From Hemerocallis citrina (Eukaryota > Streptophyta > Magnoliopsida > Asparagales > Asphodelaceae), in NCBI GenBank assembly GCA_017893485.1, contig CM030363.1, positions 110,417,073 to 110,481,072 on the forward strand: a stretch of 64,000 bases of DNA, given 5' to 3'. Shown here in pieces: positions 34,350-44,878 of the stretch. Position 1 is the first letter of the stretch; every line of letters starts with the position of its first letter. Below the pieces are notes generated by a model that saw only the letters and a program-made list of their open reading frames with translations, was not told where the DNA came from and made no database searches. The translations under genes and the position numbers were made by a program.

Positions 34350-36686
34350 TCAGGGGACAGCTTCCAGGGCGGCTAGGCCGGGTCGGCCCAGAATGACATT
34401 ATACGCTGCCGGGACGTTCACGACCATGAAGTCCATCGGCTCGGTCCGGGTAGTAGGGGTGCTTCCAGCAGTCACGTCTAGGGTTATCACCCCCTCGACA
34501 GTTACTGGGACCCCCATGAACCCGTGGAGTGTGTAACCGGCCGGCTTGAGCCGGTCCCGGGGCAGCTGTAGGCCTCGGAAGGCCGAGAGAAAGAGGATGT
34601 TCACCGAACTCCCGTTATCTACTAGGACCCTCTGCACCTTGAAGTTGGCCATGCGAAGGTCGATGATGAGGGCGTCACAGTGGGGGGTCCGGACCCCTTC
34701 GAGGTCATCATCGGAGAAAGACACAGGGATGCCGAGACCTTTGGGAGGAGGGGCGCTGTGAACCGAGTTGACATCTCGGACGAAGGCCTTTCGAGAGGAA
34801 TTAGAGGAGCCTCCCATGGGGCCTCCGTGGATCAGGTGCAGGACCCGTTCTTCCTCAAACTCGGGTGTCTCCTCGCGTCGCTCGGAGCGCTTGTTAGCCC
34901 CCCGAGGCGGAGGAGTGTTGCGATCCGCCCGATCGTTATTCTTTACGAATTTGGCCAACTGCCCCCTCCGGATGAGGGCTTCTATCTCATCTCTCAATGC
35001 CCGGCAGTCGTTCGTGTCGTGGCCGTGGTCCCGATGGTAACGACACCATTTATCTTTGTTCCTCCTCCTTGCCGGGGTGTGCATCCTCGGAGCTAGAGGG
35101 ATGACTCCCTCCTTCTCCACTTCCATTAGGATGGTGGAGACGTTAGTGGTGAGGGGAGTGAACTTCTCGAACCTGGGGGGAGGACGGCGCTGACCGCCGT
35201 TGTCCTTCTGTGCCTTCTTGGACCCCTCTTCCCCCATCGCCTTCCTCTTCGACCCGGAGGAGGTCCCCCCGAAGCTCGGGAGAGCTTCAGCCTCCTCTGC
35301 TCGGATATACTTCTCGCACCTCAGGAGGAGGTCGGCGAAGTTATGCGGGGGCTTCTTAGCTAGGGACGATCGGAGGTTGGCATTGAGGACGTTCGACTGG
35401 AACGCCACGGTCGCCACTGACTGGTCTAAGGAGGCGATAGACCTGACCTCTGCGGTGAATCTCTTCACATAGTCCCGCAGCTTCTCTTCCCTTTCCTGCC
35501 GCAGGTTCAGTAGGGAGAGGCTTGTCTTCTCAGCTTGCCTGCTACTCACGAAGTGAGTTATGAACAGTGTTTCAAACTGTTAGAACGAGAAAATGGAGGA
35601 GGGAGCGAATCTGGAATACCATTCCCGAGCCGACCCCCTGAGGGTGGCGGGGAAGGTCCTGCAAAGCACGGCGTCGGAAGCTTGATGGATCAGCATCAGG
35701 GTCTTGAAGCTTTCGACGTGATCAACTGGGTCGGATTCCCCTGAGTACGTTTCAAACTGCGGAGGTTTGAAACCCCTCGGTATGTGGGCCTCCATGATCG
35801 ACCGAGAGAAAGGGGGTCTGCTGGGGCGGACGGTTCCTGCTCGGGACTCCTCCTCTCTGTCCATGCGACCAATGCGCCTCTCCACCTCATGGAGACGACG
35901 GTTGAGGGCATCGTCCCTCCGCTGGTAATCATATGATCCCCCGGACTCTTCTTCATAGGAAGGGGAGAGGGGACTGCGGCGCCGGTAGTCCTGGGATCGG
36001 CGAGGACTGTAGCGCTGCTGCTGGCGGCTAGGTGCCGGGGGAAGGACTTCGGGTTCGGCGACGAGGACTGGGATCCCTCGGGGGCGTTGGAGCCCTCTGG
36101 GCATTCTGGATGTTCTGCCGAAGGTTGAGAGCCTGCAGTACGGTGTCCTGAAATTGTAGGAACTCGGCACGAGTGATCGGCGCGTCGTTGTTCCTCCGAT
36201 GATGCCGATCCGCGGGGGAGTGCGGTCTCCTTCTTCGGCGCTCGGGTGATACCGCTCGGCCCCTGTGGCCCGGAGACCTTCGACCGTCTCGGCGGTGAGG
36301 GTACCGTTCGCCCTGACGCTGGCGGGAGACTCCCTCTCGGGCCCGCCTCTCATCACGGTGGGTGCGGAGGTCCTCATCTTTCTGGCGGTTCAGCATTGTG
36401 TTGCGGAGGTCGGGATGATGAGAAGCCATTGAATCCGAGGATTCATTACGAACCGAAACATGGTCCCGATTGAGGGGCTGCTTCTGCTTCCGACCGTTAT
36501 GGCCGGAAGGGCCATTGTTGGGTTGCTGCTTGGGAAGAGGAGGTTGGCCCTGTTGGGCCGGCGAAGGAAGATCGGGCTGTGGAATAGGATTGACAGGGGC
36601 TTCCTCTGTAGGGTTGGCGAGGTTGGTCCCGCGATTGGACCCTCTAGATCTGACCTTCTTTGGAGGCATGGTTGGAGAGGACGACA
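34350..36686 (-). pseudogene. gag: Tat Gypsy gag-protease
   Basis: The start is taken at the minus-strand ATG 36686 (MSSSPTMPPKKVRSRGS), just inside the PBS; ATG 36669 is an alternative. Arginine- and proline-rich sequence leads to the capsid core (IPRGFKPPQFETYSGESDPV, FPATLRGSAREWYSRF). A zinc-knuckle-like CRYHRDHGHDTNDC follows, and then an aspartic protease with VLVDNGSSVNILF. Lesions are a frameshift near 36030-36060, a TAA stop at 35580-35582 in the capsid core, and a TGA stop at 34350-34352 at the protease-RT boundary. Gag-pro and pol are otherwise in one frame. In the relic element at 55-62 kb the boundary codon is a serine (VPSAYH), so the TGA here is probably a derived mutation. Confidence 0.88.
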
Positions 36687-36716
36687 TGGAAGGGGCTGAG
36701 GCTGTTCGTGCGGTCT

Positions 36717-36734
36717 TTCCCACAGACGGCGCCA
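36717..36734 (-). other. Primer binding site
   Basis: The minus strand reads tggcgccgtctgtgggaa three bases after the 5' LTR end. It begins TGG, complementary to the CCA end of a tRNA, as a PBS must. I do not assign the tRNA species from memory. Confidence 0.8.
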
Positions 36735-36737
36735 ATC

Positions 36738-37332
36738 TGTTACCGCTGATTTCGGTGTGGGGGTAAACAGATAGAATTTGTGAGCTCGAGAAAAACCTGA
36801 ACAGTTGACCCAAGCCTTCTTGCTCCTGCCGCAACCTGCAAGGAAGTGCGAAACACCGGGGTTGATTCCGGCGACGCACCCTCCGACGCTCTTGTCAGTA
36901 ATCAGAAGGGATTAAAGAAAGAGCTTAAAGTGGTGAAAAAGTGATTAACCTGGTCACAGTGGCAGAGGGGAGGTATTTATAGTCGCCAGGGGAGTGATTA
37001 GAGGCCTGGTTTCCAGTGTAACTGCTAGGAGAAAAATCCTCACAGTTTGTTTAGGAAACTAACCCCTTGATTCCCGGTGAGAGCAAATCAGGCCCGTTGA
37101 CTTGGTCAAATTAGTGGCCCTGATTTGTCTCTTGCTGGTCTGGGCTCGCCTCGGGTCGGGACCCGTGCCCAATCGGTGTGGATCTGCTCGTGGGTTATTG
37201 GGTCTCGTGCGAAGGAGATCCAGTACCCCCTTTGGATCTACCTTGTATGTGAAATTACCATTTTGCCCCCGAGTTTCAAGATTCGCGCCCAATCTGGACG
37301 GTTCCGATCTAACCCCATTTTTAGCCATATCA
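36738..37332 (-). repeat. 5' LTR (in the element's sense) with TATA box
   Basis: 595 bp. On the minus strand it starts tgatatggct and ends cggtaaca. A TATA box (ctataaatacc) lies at about 36982-36973, which would drive gag-pol. It differs from the partner LTR by one substitution and a 1-bp gap. Confidence 0.93.
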
Positions 37333-38115
37333 GAATGCAAATAAAAAATTACAAAAAAATATAAAAAATTACAAAAACATTTCAGAAAGTACAAAAAAAT
37401 TACAAAAACATTTCAGAATTTACAAAAACATTTCAAAAATTGCAAAAACAAATAAAAAAATTGCAAAAAACCCCGGACGGCACTTCATGTGCGAAGTGCC
37501 GTCCGACATAATTGGAAAATTTCGTAAATAAAAAATTACAAAAACATTTCAGCAACTACGAAAAAGTTACAAAAAATTACAAAAACATTTCAGAAATTGC
37601 AAAAAAAAATTAAAATTGCAAAAAAATTTCCAAAAATTGCAAAATAAAATTGAAAATTACAAAAACCTCCGGACGACACTTCATGTGTCATCCGAGGAAT
37701 TTGGGCTGGAATTTTTTTTTTTCAAAGGACGGCACTTCATGTGCCGTCCGATGGGATTTGGAGGGGTATTTTAATTGAAAAAAAAATAATCAAGGGACGG
37801 CACTTCACGTGCCATCCGACGGAAAAAAATATATTTTTTGGGTGGGACGACACTCGAAGTGCCGTTGCTCAAATATGGATAATTCTCAAAACGATTCTCA
37901 TTTATGGCACATGACTGTAGCGAATTATCGATAAAATGGATATTTGGCAAACGAGTGCAGCACGTTTCTCAGCCAAATATCCATTTTATCGATATTTGGC
38001 AAATGACTACAGATGCACTTGGAATGTGGTTCAGTGGTTATCAGTATCACAGGATAGGGGAAACTTGTTTGAATTTAATAGAACTCGATCTTTTGGAAAA
38101 GGAGGGGGCTTTTTG

Positions 38116-38398
38116 GATTTTTTTCCAAAATGGACCACTATTTGAAACTAATTTCTAAAATAGATCACTTTCGAAACTAATTTCCAAAATAGACTACTAG
38201 CAGTTTCCAATTGCGTCCTCTTCCATTTTCTGGTACTACGCCTAGGTACGTACCAGAAAATATAGATTGCAAGGCTTTCTTTAAAACTTTTCTCAAGGCC
38301 AAAGAAGCTGTGAAAATATTTCACTGAGGCTAGAGTTGCGAGCTGCGTCCCTGTTAATACTTAGGCCGCAGTTGCCGCAGTTCACAGCTGCTGGGCGG
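38116..38398 (+). repeat. Left terminal inverted repeat of the MULE
   Basis: It pairs with 53875-54141. The outer part has repeats of caaaatagaccac/gaaactaattt; the inner part has gcaaggctttctt, ccaaagaagctgtgaa and atttcactgaggc, all mirrored in the right arm. It ends in a run of 23 G (38397-38419), where the right arm has only six, so the run expanded after the element formed. Confidence 0.85.
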
Positions 38399-40611
38399 GG
38401 GGGGGGGGGGGGGGGGGGGCTGAAACTTCTCCCTATTCTCAACCTCACTTCTCTCCAAATAATATCCCCAACTGCGAAACCTAAATCCGAAGAAGCCGCA
38501 ATCACTCTTCTCCTACCCCCTACTTCATCTCCTAAATCCAACTCTCAAATTCAGTTCATCTTCCTCCATCCATACCCATTCAGTTTCCCGAATTCCCCAA
38601 ACCCTACTTTTTCATTTTTCTTACAAATCGCCCAACTGCGGAAACCCACCATCAATCGAACAAGTTATTGAAACTCTTCCTCTCCTTCATCAGCAATGAA
38701 CATCATCTTCGCCGTCACCCGAAGTTGTTAAAGGTATGTCTTGGTTGATTAGCATGCATTGTTTCTTTATATATGGTATGTATTATATGTGAATATTAAA
38801 AAATTTTAGTGAATATTGAAAATTGTTAGTGAGTAATATAATGACAATTAGTGATTATTATGAACTGTTTGTGAATATTAAGAATTGTTAGTGAATATGA
38901 TTAGTGAATTGTTGGTGAAAATTATGAATTGTTAGTGATAATTGCTATGAACTGTTAGTGATAATTCCAAAGGTGGAAATTAATTTTAACGATGACAGGG
39001 TTCTGAGGTTTTTTTCTCTTTCTGAATAGTTTGTTATGGTATGGTTGGTTGATCTAGGTTGTCAGAATCGTGTAGTTGGTATTACTGGTAGTATTCATTA
39101 TCGTTTATGGCTACTTTAATAAAGATGGAAAATTAATGTGGTAATAATGGTTGTGTGGAATTGCATGTTGCTATTGTTGCTTATACTATATTGAATTATA
39201 TCCTCTTTATGTTAGTTTAGTCGATGTTTGATTGCACCTACACTTGATTAAATATGCTTAATTATAGCTAGTCTGTTTGCTTGATTATGAGAGTCGGGGT
39301 TTCCATTTCTTTGATGTATCAGTATAGCAGTTTTAGCATACAACTGCCATTTGTATACATATTATGTAATTATATGTGAAAGTTGGTTCATATATTCTCG
39401 AATGAATTTTATTCAAATTTTGCAATCATACATTTAGGAATTTTTCGTTTTCATACCACCTAACTTTTGGTTGTCATGTATAGTGTTGGAATTTCATGAG
39501 TCGCAGAACCATTTTGGTAAACATAGCAATGTTCACTAATAATGGTATAATCTCTTCAGAATTTTTTTTTATTAGCTGGGCTAACTTGATATTGTTTGAA
39601 ACACTACCTATAGTTGGTTAGTAATAAAAATAATAATTGATGTTAATATTAGATGGTGTAGATTTTACCTATCATCTAATGTGTTTATTATATACTAACA
39701 TTGTCTAATTGGATACTATAATGTGTACTGATCGTGTAAGAAGCTAATGGCAAGAACAAGGGGTCTAAATGACCGAGGACGGCGACCATTAAATTGTAGT
39801 GGTAGGCCCCTCAGTAGTAATGAAGCCGAAGGCCATGTTCCACCACCTACACGTGTAAGAAGTGTTCATTAATTTTCATATCTATAATTTGGTTTTAAAA
39901 TAAATTTCTTCCTAAAACAGAATTTAATAGATACTTTTATAGGTTCCCTCATCTTCCGACGCGACCGAGCCTAGCTCCTCTTCCGTTGCACGTGGAGGTC
40001 CAGGTCCGTTAGACCCTAACCTCTTAACTTTGCAAAGTGAACACCGATCACAATCCATTTGGAACGGTGTCTTGACGGAGTGCACGTTCCGTAGACATCC
40101 TCCACATTTGCCGCTACACGCCCGCACACACGAGCTTTTGGCCACAGCTGGGTTGCTTGGAATAAGCATGAAGGGGTCTCTCCAGCTTGATTGGTATCTT
40201 CTTACCGCTCTCCTGGAAAGATGGAGACCGGAAACCCATAATTTCCATTTACCTGCAGGAGAAATGACGGTAACGCTCCAAGACGTTGCTATGATATCGG
40301 GTCTTCACGTTGATGGTGTAGCCGTAACCGGGAGTATGGGTTTTGATAAATATGAACATGTACGAGAATACCTCGGTGTCGAGCCGAACGATAGAACCTT
40401 TGTTGGGCAATCCATTAAACTTTCATGGTTGGATGAGGTATTCAAAAACTCTATAAATGATGATTCATCGGAGTTCCAAGTTGAGTGCTACACCCAGGCA
40501 TATATAATGATAATTTTTGGCGGTGTGATATTTCCAAACTCGACGGGTGATACCGTGTCGTTAATGCATATTTCATTGATCGCCGATATTAGGAAAGCTG
40601 ACCAGTACAGT

Positions 40612-43600
40612 TGTGTAGCGCCTCGAATTTCCAATAAATAAATTCAGAAATACGTGGCACAATTCCCAGCATCTACCTCAATGTAATAGTAAACTTAGCA
40701 AAACATAGAGAATTTTTTCAACTTTTATTACATCAATTCTTTACATAACACAGTAGAAAATTAACACTTTGAATTACATTTTTTTTTACAACACATTCTT
40801 TTACAATTTGCGTAAACCATATTATCTTTCTACCACATGCATCCAATCCCAAGCTAATGGTACCTACCTGTAAAACATGAGGCTAGAGATAATCCTAAAC
40901 CCCAAAACTACGGGGTCAGCCATAACGGTGTGAGTGATATCAAAAGAAATACAATTTAAATGAAATATAAAGAATAAATTTGCAATCAACACATTCCCAC
41001 AGTAATAAACAAACGGAATATAAAATAACGATAAATAAAGCATAAAACATCAAGTGAAACTAGGCTAAGTGTCAAGTGTAAGAAAACAGAAAACATCATG
41101 CATAATAAAAGTCAAGAAAACACAAATGCCGTGTGATGACTCTGAAATGCATACTTGTCGGATTCTATGCATTCCATACTACATAGGTCTGGTAAGCACT
41201 TATCGTTCTCCACTTTATAGGGTTAAATCTTTCATTATGCAACTAATCCTACTACGGTGATAGAAACAAGATCTAGAATACTCCACGAAAAGGCCTAACG
41301 ACTCTCGACGCGCAAGCATCATGTAAGCATAGCTCTAACTCCAGAGAATCACCTTCCTGCCGTGTAACCCACGAACAGGCCTGCCGACCCTCGACGAGCA
41401 GATACACAATATATCCCGCGAATAGGCCTGCCAACTCTGGATGCGCGAATGCACTGTATGTTCCGTGAGTAGACCTGCCAACCCTTCGACATGCGAACAT
41501 AAAATTGTCCTCTAGACATTCCATGAATAGATCTACCGACCCTCGACACACGAATATACTAGGGACACAACAACACACAGTCTTGAAATACATCCGTTGG
41601 ACTAACAACAGAGCCCATACTTACGTTTCCCAAGATCTATCACATCTCCACTAGCGCCTATCCTTAGATTGATTATTATTAATTAAAACACAATTTTCTC
41701 CTCCCTAGAGTTAGTGTACCCTGTCGGACTTAATTCCATTACAACAACACCAAGGCCCCAACTGGCCAAAATTTACAAAATCTCATCTGTTGGTTTACAA
41801 GAATCCCACTTAATCTCTAGAGACTCACAACTCAAATATCAACACAAATCTTTCATTAAAACTCTTGGTTCCATCATCAATTCATTCATATTAAGAAAAC
41901 TTCTTTAATCAAACAAATCCAAATTTATCCAAATACCCACAAATTTACAGAAGTAAAATTTGAGATTAAATTTCTTAAACAACTGAGTTTCACATTTGAA
42001 GTCATAGAAAAATTACGAAACATCAACCTCTCGAAATCCATACATAATTTGCTTTCTAAAGCCATAGAAATACGAGTTAAACTATATTATAATAAAAATG
42101 TAACTCTCTGTAAAATACAGTAATCTGTAGCAAAAACTTTATCTAAAACAGTAGATCAAGAATCCATAAATTCGAAGAAAATAGCAAGAAAACAATAAGA
42201 AAACTCAACAAAACAATCAATAACGCAGCTGTCGGTCGACCGACATCCTAGTTCAAAAGTGGCGGTCGATTGACACGCCGAAAATCCAAAACCAAGCAAT
42301 TGGCAGTCGACCGTCAATTCAAGTGTTGTACTTGGGCGGTCGACCCTCATGCCAAAACAGGCTTCTTTAAATTTCGTGCACTTTTCAACTGATACATAGT
42401 TTTTAATCATTAAAAGCATGAATTCGCGAAATTAAAATCCTGAGATAATGAAACACAACTTGTCTAGCATACTGGGGTTCATAAATCAAATCACTCTTAA
42501 CAAATTTACAAAAAAAAATCTAATAATATCCTTCACATCAGGAAATCGATTATATGTGTATATATGGTTATGTATATATGTATGTATATCAGTAACTTCA
42601 TCAAAATCTATTGTGTATGAGTAATATGAGGTTCAATTCAATCTCAATGTCAAATAAATCAAGATCCAATCTAAAACAACAAAAATCCAAGTTCGGCTGT
42701 GTACAATCAGACCTGAAGTCAAAACCAACTTCAACCTTCAAAACTTGATCTTTTGTTTTCAAAAACCCTTCTTGCAACTTGTTAAACACATAAACAAACT
42801 ACTTATATCAATATAAATCAAAATCCATTGAAATTTTACAAAACTCAAAAATCTCAACTTCGGTCGTTCTTCATTAGACCCGAAAAAAAAAATCATATTT
42901 CAACACATAAGGACTTAATCTTGATCCCAACTCTCCCTTGCAATTAATTAAACACATGTACAACTAGTTATAGCAATTTTCCCAAGATTATATGCATTCT
43001 ACAACATGTAGTAGTCAAGTTCTTCTCATCAAAACATCAAAACAAATTATATGTATATATACACAGTAAAGACTCTCCTTTATTTCCTTTTATGTATCAA
43101 ACATCATTCATTCTTACTGTATATACTCAGTTCAACAAGAATATGGAAGAAAATGACATACCCATGATTCCTACCAAGTTCTTAACATTCTTAAGTCATC
43201 TATATAGTAAATTTATTCATATTATTGCATATTCTTCGTGAAAGGCCATATTTTTAATTACTCATCCTTCAATATATTCATTGCCTCATCATACAATTAT
43301 TTAACATGCATTCTACTGGACAAATCATCACATTTAGCATACATAGAAAAACAAGAAAATTAAATATATATCACTTACTTTAATGAAGAATCAACTGAAA
43401 TAGTAAAGAGTAAGAAAAAACCCTTCCTTTTGCAATAATCCAAGATCCTCGCTTCGAAACTCCAAGAATTCAATAATAAAAACCCCATTTTGTTTTGTGC
43501 AGAAAAGAAACGGCTGTAGTAGCCGTTTTAATAGCCGAAATCTGATGTATTAGGGTTTTGAGAAGATTTTGCAAAATATTCCTTTAGAATATATCTTTAC

Positions 43601-44142
43601 ATATATGGATCCTTTATACTAGGTAACAAGATTAATCAATTTAGTTGAGATTGAATAAAAAATATCCTCCCCAGAGCTGGCCGACATCTATATCAAACCA
43701 GAAAAATCGATTTTGTAATTTTTGTCTCAAATTGGCAATTTTGCAAAAGACCATTTTTCATAAATTAGCAAAATAAACCAAATCTATTAGAACACAAATT
43801 AAAATCTTTACCTCTGAGTTGTCCGGCTATTATGCTCAGCCCAGAAATCTGAAAATCTGAAGTTTTTACCCTAAGTGGTAATTTTGCACAAAAGCCCATA
43901 TTTTGTAATATTTGCAAACATGCCAAATAAACATAAAAAAATCCAGAAAATTCATAAATAATACAAACTAATAAATATTAGGGTTCTTCAAAAAAAATTT
44001 GATTTTGAGTTTCCCAAGAAAATATTTGCACATGTTTTGCACGTGTAAAAGGATAAATTTTAGAAATATTTATTAAATCACCAAAAATCACCTTTTCATT
44101 TATTAATCCCAAAAACATTATTTAAAATTCTAAGGTGTTACA
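40612..44142 (-). mobile_element. About 3.5-kb solo LTR-like insertion in the PMD exon (copy 1)
   Basis: It begins tgtagcgcctcg and ends aaggtgttaca, so the ends are TG...CA with short inverted tips. On the minus strand an aataaaag signal lies near the end, as in an LTR. The host reading frame implies the target acagt, of which agt remains at the right side. Inside are about five imperfect 45-60 bp repeats of gaataggcctgccgaccctcgac (41285-41565) and a cluster of ggtcgaccg motifs (42230-42350). No coding sequence. It shares length, ends and much sequence with the copy at 44879. Confidence 0.65.
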
Positions 44143-44878
44143 AGTTGGACCAGTACAGCATTAGCCGCATTGTATAGTAGTTTATGTACTTGTGCCTTGA
44201 ATGCGGTTCAGATGACGGGACCGTTGGTAATACTATAAATATGGAGCTGGGAGCACCTGCATGTAGGGAGGCCCCGCATAAGCCGGCAATCACAGTGGTG
44301 GATGGTAGCTCCAGAGGATGAAACAATGTTGGCTCCCATTAGGGTCTACTAGACAGGTTCACACATATGGAAAGATAATCCACGTGGTGTGTTGGCGTAT
44401 TATAGGGACGAGCTCGATCAATTGCGAGAGGAGTATGTTAATTGGTCTCCTTACAATGACAAAAGAATTGACAGATTGCCACCTACATGTAGGGCGTTCT
44501 CGTAGCTTTGGTTGACGACATCATCACTCGTCAACTTTGGTATTGTTGAGTTTTATTTTGCAGACAGTATGCTTCGACAATTTGGTCGTCATCAACCCAT
44601 TCCGGTAAGAAGAAGCTATGACAACAAATTACACAGTGTTAAGGGAATGGGTCGGCTACCAGATCACAACTGAGCATTATATCACCAAAAACATGTGAAC
44701 CATTGGAATAAGGAACAGTTCGAGGCCATAGTAGACCCCTCTCCTCTTTTTGACCCCGATTTACATTGCCCATATATGTTTTGGTACCGTAGAATAACAC
44801 GGGTTGTTGCACCTCCCTTACCTACTCCAGAAGGCGTTCAAGTACCAGTTTCAAAGAGAGAGGTCGAGCCAACATCGG

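Larger units (their letters stand above)
21158..37332 (-). mobile_element. Tat-lineage Ty3/Gypsy LTR retrotransposon, 16.2 kb, recent insertion
   Basis: It is bounded by near-identical LTRs (596 and 595 bp, TG...CA) and the exact 5-bp target duplication gaatg (21153-21157 and 37333-37337). On the minus strand the order is 5' LTR, PBS, gag-pro, RT, RNase H, second RNase H, integrase, tandem repeats, a convergent antisense locus, more tandem repeats, PPT and 3' LTR. The VDNGSS protease, YVDD reverse transcriptase, extra archaeal-type RNase H and long non-coding 3' region with tandem repeats all fit the Tat group (Ogre/Retand/TatI-III). Gag-pol carries at least four stops and two frameshifts despite the young LTRs. 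Confidence 0.95.
20946..38016. mobile_element. Second hairpin-array TIR element, split in two by the Gypsy insertion
   Basis: The left half is 20946-21157 and the right half 37338-38016; everything between is the Gypsy element with its duplicated gaatg. The left end (gagcatctgtagtcg) is matched by gactacagatgc at the right end. Both halves hold short hairpins with ggacggcact and agtgccgtcc arms (21102-21129, 37475-37504, 37674-37700, 37728-37751, 37795-37821, 37844-37867). Rejoined length is about 890 bp, with no coding capacity. The right half starts with A-rich repeats of ttacaaaaacatttcag (37345-37670). Confidence 0.6.

Noticed and set aside
41273..41608. 111-codon frame in the first 3.5-kb LTR-like copy
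   Set aside because: It spans imperfect direct repeats and is not preserved in the sister copy.
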